Origin: Novosphingobium sp. FSW06-99
GTDB lineage: Bacteria; Pseudomonadota; Alphaproteobacteria; Sphingomonadales; Sphingomonadaceae
Length of the DNA: 64,000 nucleotides
Direction of reading: 5' to 3'
NCBI RefSeq assembly: GCF_001519065.1
Contig: NZ_KQ954264.1
Coordinates: 58,308-122,307 of the forward strand
Shown here one piece after another: positions 44,473-53,550 of this stretch. The number at the start of each line of letters is the position of its first letter. Within the stretch, counting starts at the first letter, position 1. The translations under genes were made by a program, and so were the position numbers. The notes below the pieces were generated by a model that saw only the letters and a list, made by a program, of their open reading frames with translations, made no database searches and was not told the DNA's origin.

Positions 44473-44490
44473 CTTAATCGTTCGATTAAG
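44473..44490. promoter_or_regulatory. Candidate operator upstream of enoyl-CoA hydratase
   Basis: CTTAATCGTTCGATTAAG: perfect 8-bp arms around TT, AT-rich in a GC-rich region, in the leader of the hydratase gene. Size and symmetry suit a TetR- or GntR-type fatty-acid regulator. Confidence 0.5.
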
Positions 44491-44686
44491 CTTTTGACGG
44501 GCCTGCCGCGCGATGTCCAGCCCTTGCGCATAAAGTCGCAAGAAACCCCGCCCGCCCCCGTCTTGCGCACCACGCCGCACCTGCTAAGGGACGGGGCGAG
44601 ACTCTGGCTGTTCCGGGCGCCCTTGCGGCACACGACGCGGCTGGCGCCTGCCCCATCTCCTACCCCCGGAAGGCAAGAGCACCGAC

Positions 44687-45904
44687 ATGGCGAAGATCAA
44701 GGTGAAAAACCCGGTCGTCGAACTCGACGGCGATGAAATGACGCGCATCATCTGGCAATGGATCCGCGAGCGCCTCATTCTGCCGTATCTCGACATCGAT
44801 CTGAAGTATTACGACCTGTCGGTTGAAAAGCGGGACGAAACCGGTGACCAGATCACCATCGATTCGGCCAACGCGATCAAGCAGTATGGCGTCGGCGTGA
44901 AGTGCGCGACGATCACCCCCGACGAAGCCCGCGTCGAGGAATTCGGCCTGAAGAAGATGTGGAAGTCGCCCAACGGCACGATCCGCAACATTCTGGGCGG
45001 CGTGGTGTTTCGCGAACCGATCGTGATCAAGAACGTGCCCCGGCTGGTGCCGGGCTGGACCGACCCGATCGTGGTCGGCCGCCATGCCTTTGGCGACCAG
45101 TACAAGGCGACCGACACGCTGATCCCCGGCCCCGGCAAGCTGCGCCTGGTGTGGGACGGCGAAAATGGCGAGAAGATCGATCTCGACGTGTTCGATTTCC
45201 CGAGCGCGGGTGTCGCCATGGCGATGTACAACCTCGACGATTCGATCCGCGATTTCGCGCGCGCCAGCCTCAACTATGGCCTCAACCTGGGCTGGCCGGT
45301 GTATCTGTCGACCAAGAACACCATCCTCAAGGCCTATGACGGGCGCTTCAAGGACTTGTTCCAGGAAGTGTTCGAAACCGAAGGCTTCAAGGAAAAGTTC
45401 GCCGCGGCCGGCATCGAATATCAGCACCGCCTGATCGACGACATGGTGGCCTCGGCGCTGAAATGGTCGGGCAAGTTCGTCTGGGCGTGCAAGAACTATG
45501 ACGGCGACGTGCAGTCGGACACCGTCGCGCAAGGGTTCGGCTCGCTTGGTCTGATGACCAGCGTGCTGATGAGCCCCGACGGCAAGACCATCGAGGCCGA
45601 AGCCGCGCACGGCACCGTGACGCGCCACTATCGCCAGCACCAGCAGGGCAAGGCGACTTCGACCAACCCGATCGCCTCGATCTTCGCATGGACGCGCGGG
45701 CTGATCTATCGCGGCAAGTTCGACGAAACCCCCGAAGTGGTGGCCTTTGCCGAAACGCTGGAACGCGTGTGCATCGAAACCGTCGAAAGCGGCAAGATGA
45801 CCAAGGACCTTGCCATCCTGATCGGCCCCGACCAGCCGTGGATGACCACCGAGAAGTTCTTCGAAGCGATCGTCGAAAACCTGGAAAAGGCGATGGCCGC
45901 CTGA
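44687..45904 (+). CDS. icd: Isocitrate dehydrogenase (NADP+)
   Basis: 405 aa, the dimeric eukaryote-like class of IDH used by many alphaproteobacteria. ELDGDEMTRIIW, KSPNGTIRNILGG (isocitrate-binding Ser and Arg), DDMVASALKW (metal Asp), EAAHGTVTRHYR (NADP-binding). Oxidative decarboxylation of isocitrate to 2-oxoglutarate in the TCA cycle. Followed by a strong terminator. Confidence 0.96.
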   Translation: MAKIKVKNPVVELDGDEMTRIIWQWIRERLILPYLDIDLKYYDLSVEKRDETGDQITIDSANAIKQYGVGVKCATITPDEARVEEFGLKKMWKSPNGTIRNILGGVVFREPIVIKNVPRLVPGWTDPIVVGRHAFGDQYKATDTLIPGPGKLRLVWDGENGEKIDLDVFDFPSAGVAMAMYNLDDSIRDFARASLNYGLNLGWPVYLSTKNTILKAYDGRFKDLFQEVFETEGFKEKFAAAGIEYQHRLIDDMVASALKWSGKFVWACKNYDGDVQSDTVAQGFGSLGLMTSVLMSPDGKTIEAEAAHGTVTRHYRQHQQGKATSTNPIASIFAWTRGLIYRGKFDETPEVVAFAETLERVCIETVESGKMTKDLAILIGPDQPWMTTEKFFEAIVENLEKAMAA

Positions 45905-45928
45905 TCGGTCGTCCCTGACCGGACAAAC

Positions 45929-45959
45929 AGGCCCCGGCAGCGATGCCGGGGCCTTTTTT
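45929..45959 (+). terminator. Intrinsic terminator of icd
   Basis: Perfect 11-bp stem (45929-45939 with 45944-45954), GCGA loop, six T (45954-45959). Confidence 0.92.
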
Positions 45960-45965
45960 GTGCGG

Positions 45966-46997
45966 TCAGCCCGCCATGTCGAGCACCACACGGCCCTCGA
46001 TCCGGCCGTTGCGCATGCGATCGAACACCGCGTTGATATCGTCGAGTACAGCGGTTTCGACCGTAGCGCGCACTTTGCCGGCCGCCGCAAAATCGATCGA
46101 TTCCTGCAGATCGAGCCGGGTGCCGACGATCGAGCCGCGCACCGTGATCCCTTCGAGCACGACATCGAAGATTGGCAACCCGAATTCGCCCGGCGGAAGG
46201 CCGTTGAGCGACACCGTGCCGCCGCGCGCAACCATGTCGATGGCCTGCCGAAACGCCGATGTGCCCACCGCCGTCACCAGCACGCCCTGCGCGCCCCCGC
46301 CCAGCGCGCGGCGAATGGCCTGGCCAGGATCTTCGTGCAGCGCATTGACCGTGAACGCCGCGCCCAGCTTGCGCGCGAGATCGAGCTTGGCATCGTCGAT
46401 ATCGACCGCCGCGACATTCAGCCCCATCGCCAGCGCATATTGCACGGCCAGGTGGCCAAGCCCGCCAATCCCGGAAATCACCACCCAGTCGCCCGGTTTT
46501 GTATCGGTGACTTTCAGGCCCTTGTAGACCGTCACCCCGGCGCACAGGATCGGCGCGATCTGCTGAAACGAAATATTGGCCGGCAGGTGCCCGACATAGT
46601 CAGGATCTGCCACCACATATTCGGCAAAGCCGCCGTTGACCGAATAGCCGGTGTTGAGCTGGCTTTCGCACAGCGTTTCCCACCCGCCGAGGCAATGGCG
46701 GCAATGCCCGCAGGCCGAATAGAGCCACGGCACGCCGACCCGGTCGCCTTCCTTGACGTGTTTTACACCCGCCCCGACGCCCGACACAAAACCGACACCT
46801 TCGTGGCCGGGAATGAACGGTGGGGCGGGCTTTACCGGCCAGTCACCGTTGGCGGCGTGCAGATCGGTATGGCACACACCCGATGCCTGAATGGCGACCT
46901 GAATCTGGCCCGGCCCCGGTTCGGGCACCGGCACGTCCTCTATCACCAGCGGCGCGCCGAACGCGCGTACGACGGCTGCCTTCATAGTCCGGGCCAT
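45966..46997 (-). CDS. adhP: Zinc-dependent alcohol dehydrogenase (AdhP type)
   Basis: 343 aa medium-chain dehydrogenase. Catalytic zinc Cys42 and His65-Glu66 (GHEGVG); structural zinc Cys96, Cys99, Cys102, Cys110; Rossmann GIGGLGHLAVQYA. Similar to propanol-preferring AdhP enzymes. Convergent with icd and sharing its terminator region. Confidence 0.9.
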   Translation of the reverse strand: MARTMKAAVVRAFGAPLVIEDVPVPEPGPGQIQVAIQASGVCHTDLHAANGDWPVKPAPPFIPGHEGVGFVSGVGAGVKHVKEGDRVGVPWLYSACGHCRHCLGGWETLCESQLNTGYSVNGGFAEYVVADPDYVGHLPANISFQQIAPILCAGVTVYKGLKVTDTKPGDWVVISGIGGLGHLAVQYALAMGLNVAAVDIDDAKLDLARKLGAAFTVNALHEDPGQAIRRALGGGAQGVLVTAVGTSAFRQAIDMVARGGTVSLNGLPPGEFGLPIFDVVLEGITVRGSIVGTRLDLQESIDFAAAGKVRATVETAVLDDINAVFDRMRNGRIEGRVVLDMAG

Positions 46998-47089
46998 GGA
47001 ACATCTCCTGTCGGGCGCGCACCAGCCGCCGCCCGGAGATGATCTAGCCAGAATGCATCCCGGCCTCTTTGCGCTGCATCAAGCGCGCA

Positions 47090-49732
47090 TCAGCCCACGA
47101 TCACCGCGCGCACCGCATCGATCGCCGCTGCGGCCTTGTCACCATCCGGGCCGCCACCCTGCGCCATGTCGGGCCGTCCGCCCCCGCCTTTGCCGCCCAG
47201 CGCGGCAACGCCTGCACGCACCAGATCGACCGCGCTGATCCGCCCGGTCAGGTCGTCGGTTACGGCGGCGGCGATGCTCGCCTTGCCCTCGTTGACCGCC
47301 ACGATCACCGCCACGCCCGAGCCCAGCCGCGCCTTGGCCTGATCGAGCACGCCGCGCAGTTCCTTGGGATCGAGCCCGTCGAGAACCTGCCCGGCGAACT
47401 TGATGCCGCCGACATCCTCATCGGCGCTGGTGGCCGCGGCACTGCCGCCGCCGAGCGCGAGCGCCTTCTTGGCGTCGGCCAGTTCGCGTTCCAGCTTGCG
47501 CCGTTCGTCGAGCAGTGCGGCAACGCGCGTTTCGACATCGTCGGGCGTCGTGCGCAACAGCCCGGCGGTTGCTTTCAGCGCTTCCTCGCGCGCGACCAGC
47601 CATTGGCGCGCGCCTTCGCCGGTCAGCGCCTCGACGCGGCGGATGCCCGACGAGACCGCCGATTCCGACACCACCCGGAACACCCCGATATCGCCCAGCG
47701 CGCGCACATGGGTGCCGCCGCACAGTTCGACCGAATAGCGATCTTCGTCATCGCCGCCCATGCTCAGCACGCGCACTTCATCGCCGTACTTTTCACCGAA
47801 CAGCGCCATCGCGCCCGCCTCGATCGCTTCGTCGGGGGTCATCAGTCGAGTGATCACCGGCGCGTTGGCCCGCACTTGCGCGTTCACCTCTGCCTCGACC
47901 GCTGCGATATCGTCAGGCGTGAGCGCGACCGGCTGCGAAAAGTCGAAGCGCAGCCGCTCGGCCGCCACCAGCGATCCCTTTTGTGTGACATGCCCGCCCA
48001 GCCGGTTGCGCAGCGCCTGATGCAGCAAGTGCGTCGCCGAATGGTTGGCGCGCAACGCGTCGCGGCGCGCCACGTCGATCGCCAGCCGCACCACGTCGCC
48101 AACACGGATGGTGCCCGTCTCGATGATGCCGATATGCGCGTGCAACTTGCCCAGCGGCTTTTGCGTGTCGGTCACGGTGATCGCCAGGCCATTGCCGACA
48201 ATCGTGCCCGCATCGCCCTGCTGCCCGCCGGATTCGCCATAGAACGGCGTCTGGTTGGTGATCACCGTCACCGTTTCGCCGGCCTGCGCCTCGGTCGCTT
48301 CGCGCCCGCCGACGACCAGCGCGACAACCTGCGCCTCGCCCGTGGTGGCGGTATAGCCGGTAAATTCGGTGGCGCCCGCACGTTCGGCGATGTCGAACCA
48401 CACTTCGCTGTCGGCAGTCTGGCCCGACCCCTTCCACGCGGCGCGCGCGGCGGCCTTTTGCTGCGCCATCGCCGCATCGAATCCGGCGCGATCGACCGCG
48501 ATACCGCGAGCGCGCAACGCGTCTTCGGTCAGGTCATAGGGAAACCCGAACGTGTCATACAGCCGGAACGCGGTCTCGCCCGGCAAGGCATCGCCCTGCC
48601 CCAGCGTGCGGGTGGCTTCGTCGAGCAGTTTCAGCCCGTTGGCCAGCGTCTGGCGGAACCGGGTTTCCTCACGCTCCAGCACTTCCTCGATCAGCGCGCG
48701 CGCCCGGCCCAGTTCGGGATAGGCAGCGCCCATTTCGGTGATCAGCGCGGGCACCAGACGGTGGACCAGCGGTTCCTTCGCGCCAAGCAAGTGCGCATGG
48801 CGCATCGCGCGGCGCATGATCCGGCGCAACACATAGCCGCGCCCTTCGTTCGATGGCAGCACGCCATCGGCCAGCAGAAAGCTTGACGAGCGCAGATGGT
48901 CGGCAATCACGCGGTGGCTGGCGCGATGGTCGCCCTCGGCCTTTACCCCGGTCAGGTTTTCGCTCGCGGCGATCAGCGCGCGAAAGGTGTCGATGTCGTA
49001 ATTGTCATGCTGGCCCTGCATCACGGCGGCGATGCGTTCCAGCCCCATGCCGGTGTCGATGCTGGGCCTGGGCAGACTGCCGGTGATTTCACCCGCAGTC
49101 TGTTCAAACTGCATGAACACCAGGTTCCATATCTCGATGAAGCGGTCGCCATCCTCGTCGGGCGATCCCGGCGGGCCGCCCCAGATGTGATCGCCATGAT
49201 CGTAGAACACTTCCGAACAGGGCCCGCACGGGCCATCATCGCCCATCGCCCAGAAATTGTCCTTGGTGGCGATGCGGATGATGCGGTCTTCGGACAGCCC
49301 GGCGATTTTCTGCCACAGGCCGAACGCTTCGTCGTCGGTGTGGTACACCGTGACCAGCAGCTTGTCCTTGTCCAGCCCCCATTCGCGGGTCAGCAAAGTC
49401 CAGGCGTGGGTGATCGCCTGTTCCTTGAAATAGTCGCCGAACGAGAAATTCCCCAGCATTTCAAAAAACGTGTGATGCCGCGCGGTATAGCCGACATTGT
49501 CGAGATCGTTGTGCTTGCCCCCGGCGCGCACACATTTCTGCGATGAGGTCGCGCGCGGCGTGGTGCGCGTTTCCAACCCGGTAAAGACGTTCTTGAACGG
49601 GACCATGCCCGCATTGGTGAACATCAGGGTCGGGTCGTTGTACGGCACCAGCGGTGCCGACGGCACCACGTCGTGACCATGCTGGCCGAAATAGTCGAGA
49701 AAGGACCGGCGGATTTCGTTCGTCGATGTCAT
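47090..49732 (-). CDS. alaS: Alanyl-tRNA synthetase
   Basis: 880 aa from MTSTNEIRRSFLDYF at 49732. Class II motifs (TLMFTNAGMVPFK, RCVRAGGKHNDL-like), editing-domain zinc motif HSATHLLHQAL and CGGTHV, C-terminal C-Ala domain. Charges tRNA-Ala and clears mischarged Ser/Gly. The only plausible promoter (TTGTTT 49769-49764, TAATCG 49746-49741) ends eight bases before the ATG and no ribosome-binding site is seen, so a leaderless mRNA is possible. Confidence 0.95.
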   Translation of the reverse strand: MTSTNEIRRSFLDYFGQHGHDVVPSAPLVPYNDPTLMFTNAGMVPFKNVFTGLETRTTPRATSSQKCVRAGGKHNDLDNVGYTARHHTFFEMLGNFSFGDYFKEQAITHAWTLLTREWGLDKDKLLVTVYHTDDEAFGLWQKIAGLSEDRIIRIATKDNFWAMGDDGPCGPCSEVFYDHGDHIWGGPPGSPDEDGDRFIEIWNLVFMQFEQTAGEITGSLPRPSIDTGMGLERIAAVMQGQHDNYDIDTFRALIAASENLTGVKAEGDHRASHRVIADHLRSSSFLLADGVLPSNEGRGYVLRRIMRRAMRHAHLLGAKEPLVHRLVPALITEMGAAYPELGRARALIEEVLEREETRFRQTLANGLKLLDEATRTLGQGDALPGETAFRLYDTFGFPYDLTEDALRARGIAVDRAGFDAAMAQQKAAARAAWKGSGQTADSEVWFDIAERAGATEFTGYTATTGEAQVVALVVGGREATEAQAGETVTVITNQTPFYGESGGQQGDAGTIVGNGLAITVTDTQKPLGKLHAHIGIIETGTIRVGDVVRLAIDVARRDALRANHSATHLLHQALRNRLGGHVTQKGSLVAAERLRFDFSQPVALTPDDIAAVEAEVNAQVRANAPVITRLMTPDEAIEAGAMALFGEKYGDEVRVLSMGGDDEDRYSVELCGGTHVRALGDIGVFRVVSESAVSSGIRRVEALTGEGARQWLVAREEALKATAGLLRTTPDDVETRVAALLDERRKLERELADAKKALALGGGSAAATSADEDVGGIKFAGQVLDGLDPKELRGVLDQAKARLGSGVAVIVAVNEGKASIAAAVTDDLTGRISAVDLVRAGVAALGGKGGGGRPDMAQGGGPDGDKAAAAIDAVRAVIVG

Positions 49733-49835
49733 GGTCTGGTCGATTAGGCGAGCACGCCGGGCCAAACAAGCCGATTTGCATGATCAGAGTGTTTGGAAGT
49801 TTCTCTGAGGCCCGGCGTTCGCTGCATTCACTGCG

Positions 49836-50462
49836 TCACGTTCCGTAGTACGGCCCCGTTTTGGCGCGGGCGCGTTGCCAGGCGGGGCGCGCGTGGATGC
49901 TGGCGACAAACGCGGCCAGTTTGGGCCAGGTCGGCCCGCCGCCCTGCATCACCGCGATTTCGGCGGGAAAACTCAGCATGACATCGGCGCCGGTCCAGTC
50001 ATCACCGACAAAGTGGCCCGAGGGTCGTAGAATCGATTCGAGATAGCCCAGATGCGATGCCAGTTGTTCGCGAATGCGCGGTTGCAGCGGCGCGCCCGCA
50101 TCACCCAGCCGACCGACATAGAGGTTCAGCAGGATCGGCGTCATCGCCGAACCTTCGGCGAAATGCATCAGTTCGAGATGGCGCAGCGCATCATCGGTGC
50201 CCGCTGCGGGCAACCACGCACCGTTGCCGTAGCGTTCGCACAGCACTTGCACGATCGCGCCCGATTCCTCGATCACCCGGCCATCGATGTCCAGCAGCGG
50301 CGATTTGCCGAGCGGGTGCACTGCCTTGAGTTCGGGTGGAGCCAGATTGGTGACGGGATCGCGGCTGTAGGACCGGATCTCGTAGGGCACGCCCAGCTCT
50401 TCGAGCAGCCACACGACACGCTGCGACCGGCTGTTGTTAAGGTGATGAACGATTATACCCAT
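49836..50462 (-). CDS. Glutathione S-transferase family protein
   Basis: 208 aa from ATG 50462. Thioredoxin-like N-terminal domain with SRSQRVVWLLEELG (active-site Ser region) and KSPLLDIDGRVIEESGAI, then the all-helical C-terminal domain. Beta/theta-like bacterial GST; substrate unknown. Confidence 0.88.
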   Translation of the reverse strand: MGIIVHHLNNSRSQRVVWLLEELGVPYEIRSYSRDPVTNLAPPELKAVHPLGKSPLLDIDGRVIEESGAIVQVLCERYGNGAWLPAAGTDDALRHLELMHFAEGSAMTPILLNLYVGRLGDAGAPLQPRIREQLASHLGYLESILRPSGHFVGDDWTGADVMLSFPAEIAVMQGGGPTWPKLAAFVASIHARPAWQRARAKTGPYYGT

Positions 50463-50518
50463 GGCGCAATGCTCTCCCTTGCGATCTGATCGCAAGAGAG
50501 ACGGCTTGCGCCGCGCGG

Positions 50519-50644
50519 TCAAGCCTGCGCGGGGGCAGTTTCCGGCTTGGCAGCGGCGGCGGCAACGCGCACGGCCTTTTCGCGGGCGATCTGCGCGGCG
50601 AGCGTGCGCTTGTGATTCTTGTTGGCGGTGCGAATGTTGGGCAT
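50519..50644 (-). CDS. 41-aa basic protein of unknown function
   Basis: ATG at 50644, stop at 50519. The protein starts MPNIRTANKNHKRTLAAQIA and continues through an Arg/Lys/Ala helix to an AlaGlnAla end. Strongly basic N-terminal half, no cysteine, no membrane segment. Codon use is like the surrounding genes (GCC, CGC, AAG). It lies between GST and the rsgA cluster on the same strand. A ribosome- or RNA-bound role is only a guess from charge. Confidence 0.6.
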   Translation of the reverse strand: MPNIRTANKNHKRTLAAQIAREKAVRVAAAAAKPETAPAQA

Positions 50645-50761
50645 CGTGGGTCCTGTCTGCAGATCATCAAGCGCGACGTTGGGCCCGTGTGGCTGGCAAC
50701 AAGGCGGGTGTGTGCAGCCCCTTGGTCATAGTCCGGGGCCGCTGACAAGCGATGATCGGCG

Positions 50762-50917
50762 TCAACCGGCCTTTTTCGCCTTGTGCGCGGCCAGCAGCTC
50801 GTCCAGCTCGTCGATGCGGATGCGTTCGGGTGTGCCTTTGGCAAGGCCCTTCAGACGGCACGCCGCCCACAGGCTCTTGCGTTCGGCTTCAAGCGCCTTG
50901 AGATAAAGATCGGCCAT
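50762..50917 (-). CDS. 51-aa charged protein, coupled to rsgA
   Basis: ATG at 50917, stop at 50762. Starts MADLYLKALEAERKSLWAAC and ends in a KAKKAG tail; predicted helical with mixed charge. The start is only three bases after the rsgA stop, preceded by AGGACC, so it is almost surely translated with rsgA. Family not recognised. Confidence 0.7.
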   Translation of the reverse strand: MADLYLKALEAERKSLWAACRLKGLAKGTPERIRIDELDELLAAHKAKKAG

Positions 50918-50920
50918 CGG

Positions 50921-51922
50921 TCAGGTCCTTTTTCGCCGCCGCGCCAGCGCGGTGGTGTTCACTTGGTCTTCGGCGGCCAGCTTGCGCCAGCGCGCCAGCC
51001 GCTCGGGTTCGAGCGCGCCCTCTAACACCGCGGCCCGAATTGCACATCCCGGCTCGGTGCCGTGCGCGCAATTGGTAAACCGGCATTCGAGCGACAGCGC
51101 GACCAGATCATCAAACACTTCGGCCAGACCATCGGCCGCATCGGTGATCTGGAATTCGCGCATGCCCGGCGTATCGAGCAGCCAGCCGCCGCCTTCCAGC
51201 CGATACATCGCGCGCACGGTGGTGGTATGGCGGCCCTTGCCGTCGTTTTCCCGCACTGCCCCGGTGGCGATCGCATCCCCCCCGCGCAGCGAATTGACCA
51301 GCGTCGATTTGCCCACCCCCGACGAACCGAGCAACGCCACCGTCTCGCCCGGGCCGCACAATGTTGCCAGCCGCGCGACATTGGCGGGGTCACGCGCGTT
51401 GACCGGTTCAACCTGCAACCCCGGCTGCAACGCGCGCGCCGCCTGCACAAAAGGTTCGACGCTGTCGGCCAGGTCGATCTTCGTCAACACCACGACCGGC
51501 CGCACCCCGACTTCGCGCGCCAGCACCAGATAGCGTTCCAGCCGCGCCACGTTGAAATCCTGATTGCACGAGGCGACGATCAGCAGCGTGTCGATATTGG
51601 CCGCCACCAGTTGCAGCCGGTGATCCCCGCCCGGCGCGCGCCGCCGGAACAGGCTGGCGCGGTCAAGCAGGCGCACCGGGGCCAGACTGGTGCGATCAAC
51701 CAGCAGCCAGTCGCCCACCGTCGCGCGATCCTCCTCGCCCGCAGAGTGCGGCAGGTGCGACGATATCTGCCGCTCGAACCCTGCCCCCGCCACCGCAATT
51801 TCGCCCCGGTGCACCGCCATCACGCGCACCGGCACACAGGCCGGTGCCTCGGCGGCAGCGACTTGCGCGGCGAAGAACGGGCGCCAGCCAAGCTCGGCAA
51901 GTCGGGGGTCGGTCGGTTGCAT
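50921..51922 (-). CDS. rsgA: Ribosome small subunit-dependent GTPase A
   Basis: 333 aa circularly permuted GTPase that checks late 30S assembly. OB-fold N-terminus, then G motifs in permuted order: TKIDL (G4), GSSGVGKST (G1), DTPGMREF (G3), and a C-terminal zinc site CRFTNCAHGTEPGC. First gene of a leftward unit with two tiny genes. Confidence 0.94.
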   Translation of the reverse strand: MQPTDPRLAELGWRPFFAAQVAAAEAPACVPVRVMAVHRGEIAVAGAGFERQISSHLPHSAGEEDRATVGDWLLVDRTSLAPVRLLDRASLFRRRAPGGDHRLQLVAANIDTLLIVASCNQDFNVARLERYLVLAREVGVRPVVVLTKIDLADSVEPFVQAARALQPGLQVEPVNARDPANVARLATLCGPGETVALLGSSGVGKSTLVNSLRGGDAIATGAVRENDGKGRHTTTVRAMYRLEGGGWLLDTPGMREFQITDAADGLAEVFDDLVALSLECRFTNCAHGTEPGCAIRAAVLEGALEPERLARWRKLAAEDQVNTTALARRRKRT

Positions 51923-52061
51923 CGGTGTCCTGGCTCAATCCCGGAAAAACAGGCGCCGGAACCTTGGGGTGATCGCCAGCCCATACAGCGGATGGGCCGG
52001 TTTGCCTATGCGGCGCAGGTGCGGCTTGATCGGCACGCCCTTGCGCGCCTAGACCCGTTGC

Positions 52062-52922
52062 ATGCACGCGTTTCGCCAGATCGGTCTTGTCGGCACCGGC
52101 CGCGTGGCAGCCGCGCTGGCGCTGGCGCTGGCGCCCCATTCGCGCCATCCCTTGCTGATCCTCGGCCGCTCCGCATCACGGCGGCAGGCGCTGATCGACC
52201 GCACGCCGGGCACGGCTGCTGCCCGCGACACCGCCGATCTGGCGGCACGGTGCGATGCCATTGCGATTGCTGTGGCCGACGATTCGCTGGCGAACGTGGT
52301 GGCGGATCTGGCCAAAGCGCGCCCGGCGGGGTTTGTCTTTCATGTCAGCGGGCGCAGCGGCGTGGCTGTGCTTGCACCGATCGCGGCGCATGGCGCAACC
52401 GTGGCGGCAATCCATCCGGTGATGACCTTTACCGGCGATGCCGGGAGCGAGGCCGCGCGACTGCGCGGGGCACGATGTGCGATCACCGGTGGGGATGCCG
52501 CTGGCGAAGCGGTGGCGCGGCAGATGGTTGCCTGCCTGGGCTCGGTGCCGGTGATCGTCGCCGAACACCATCGCGCGCTGTACCATGCCGCGCTGTGTCA
52601 CGCGGCCAACCATCTGGTGACATTGCTGGCCGGATCGACGCGCGCGCTGGCCAGTGCAGGAATTGCCGATCCCTCAGCACTGCTGGCGCCGCTGGTGCGC
52701 GCGGCGCTCGACAACAGTCTGACACACGGGTTTGCCGCGCTGTCGGGGCCGTTGCTGCGCGGCGATGACGACACCATCGCAGGGCACCTGGCTGCGCTGG
52801 CCCACGATGATCCCGACTTGCTGCCCGCCTATCGCGCCATGGCACTGGCCACGCTCGACGAAATGGAACGTGCCGGGCTGACGCCAAAGACAGGCTTGCG
52901 CGAAAAATTGCAGGCGCAGTGA
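52062..52922 (+). CDS. Rossmann-like DUF2520 protein
   Basis: 286 aa. N-terminal NAD(P)-binding fold with GLVGTGRVAAALA, resembling the F420-oxidoreductase/6PGDH-like dinucleotide fold; C-terminal helical DUF2520 domain with FAEHHRALYHAALCHAANHLVTLL-like stretch. Enzymatic activity is not established for the family. Followed 25 bases later by a DUF938 gene. Confidence 0.83.
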   Translation: MHAFRQIGLVGTGRVAAALALALAPHSRHPLLILGRSASRRQALIDRTPGTAAARDTADLAARCDAIAIAVADDSLANVVADLAKARPAGFVFHVSGRSGVAVLAPIAAHGATVAAIHPVMTFTGDAGSEAARLRGARCAITGGDAAGEAVARQMVACLGSVPVIVAEHHRALYHAALCHAANHLVTLLAGSTRALASAGIADPSALLAPLVRAALDNSLTHGFAALSGPLLRGDDDTIAGHLAALAHDDPDLLPAYRAMALATLDEMERAGLTPKTGLREKLQAQ

Positions 52923-52947
52923 GCACTGTTTGCTAGGGGTTCGGACC

Positions 52948-53550
52948 ATGGACCAGCACTTCCCCTCATCGCCCGCCGCCTTGCGCAATCGCGCGCCGAT
53001 TGCCGCCGTGTTGCGCGATGTCCTGCCCGTGCGCGGGCTGGTGCTTGAACTGGCTAGCGGCACGGGCGAACATGTCCTGCATTTTGCGCAAGCGCTGCCC
53101 GATCTGGTGTGGCAGCCCAGCGACCCTTCTGCCGATGCGCGTCAGGCGATCGCCGCGCGGCTGCGGGCCGACCATCGGGACAATGTGCGCGATCCGCTGC
53201 CCATCGATGCCGCGCTGTGGCCCTGGCCGGTGGAGCAAGTGGCGGCGATTGTGTGCATCAACATGATCCATATCAGCCCGTGGGCGGCCACCACCGGCCT
53301 GATGCGCGCCGCGGGGCAGATGCTGCCGCCGGGCGGCGTGCTCTATCTCTATGGCCCCTATCGCCGCGCCGATCGCCCGCTCGAACCGGGTAATGCCGCG
53401 TTCGATGCCGATCTGCAGGCGCGCAATCCGGCCTGGGGCTTGCGCGAACTCGACAGCGTAATTGCCTGCGCCGCCGAACAGGGCCTGATCTTCGAACGCA
53501 GCATCGACATGCCCGCCAACAATCTGTCGGTAATCCTGCGACGTCAGTGA
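52948..53550 (+). CDS. DUF938 family SAM-dependent methyltransferase-like protein
   Basis: 200 aa from ATG 52948. RNRAPIAAVLRDVLP then LELASGTGEHVLHFA (SAM-binding motif I) and INMIHISPWAAT are standard DUF938 marks. Likely a class I methyltransferase; substrate unknown. Its stop overlaps the convergent MarC gene by seven bases. Confidence 0.87.
   Translation: MDQHFPSSPAALRNRAPIAAVLRDVLPVRGLVLELASGTGEHVLHFAQALPDLVWQPSDPSADARQAIAARLRADHRDNVRDPLPIDAALWPWPVEQVAAIVCINMIHISPWAATTGLMRAAGQMLPPGGVLYLYGPYRRADRPLEPGNAAFDADLQARNPAWGLRELDSVIACAAEQGLIFERSIDMPANNLSVILRRQ

Noticed and set aside
44473..44490. CtrA binding site (TTAA-N7-TTAA) in front of enoyl-CoA hydratase
   Set aside because: The half sites are eight bases apart, not seven, and the site is fully palindromic, which suits a dimeric repressor better.
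44660..46231. 523-codon frame antisense to icd
   Set aside because: Shadow of icd and the alcohol dehydrogenase; no recognisable motif or ribosome-binding site.
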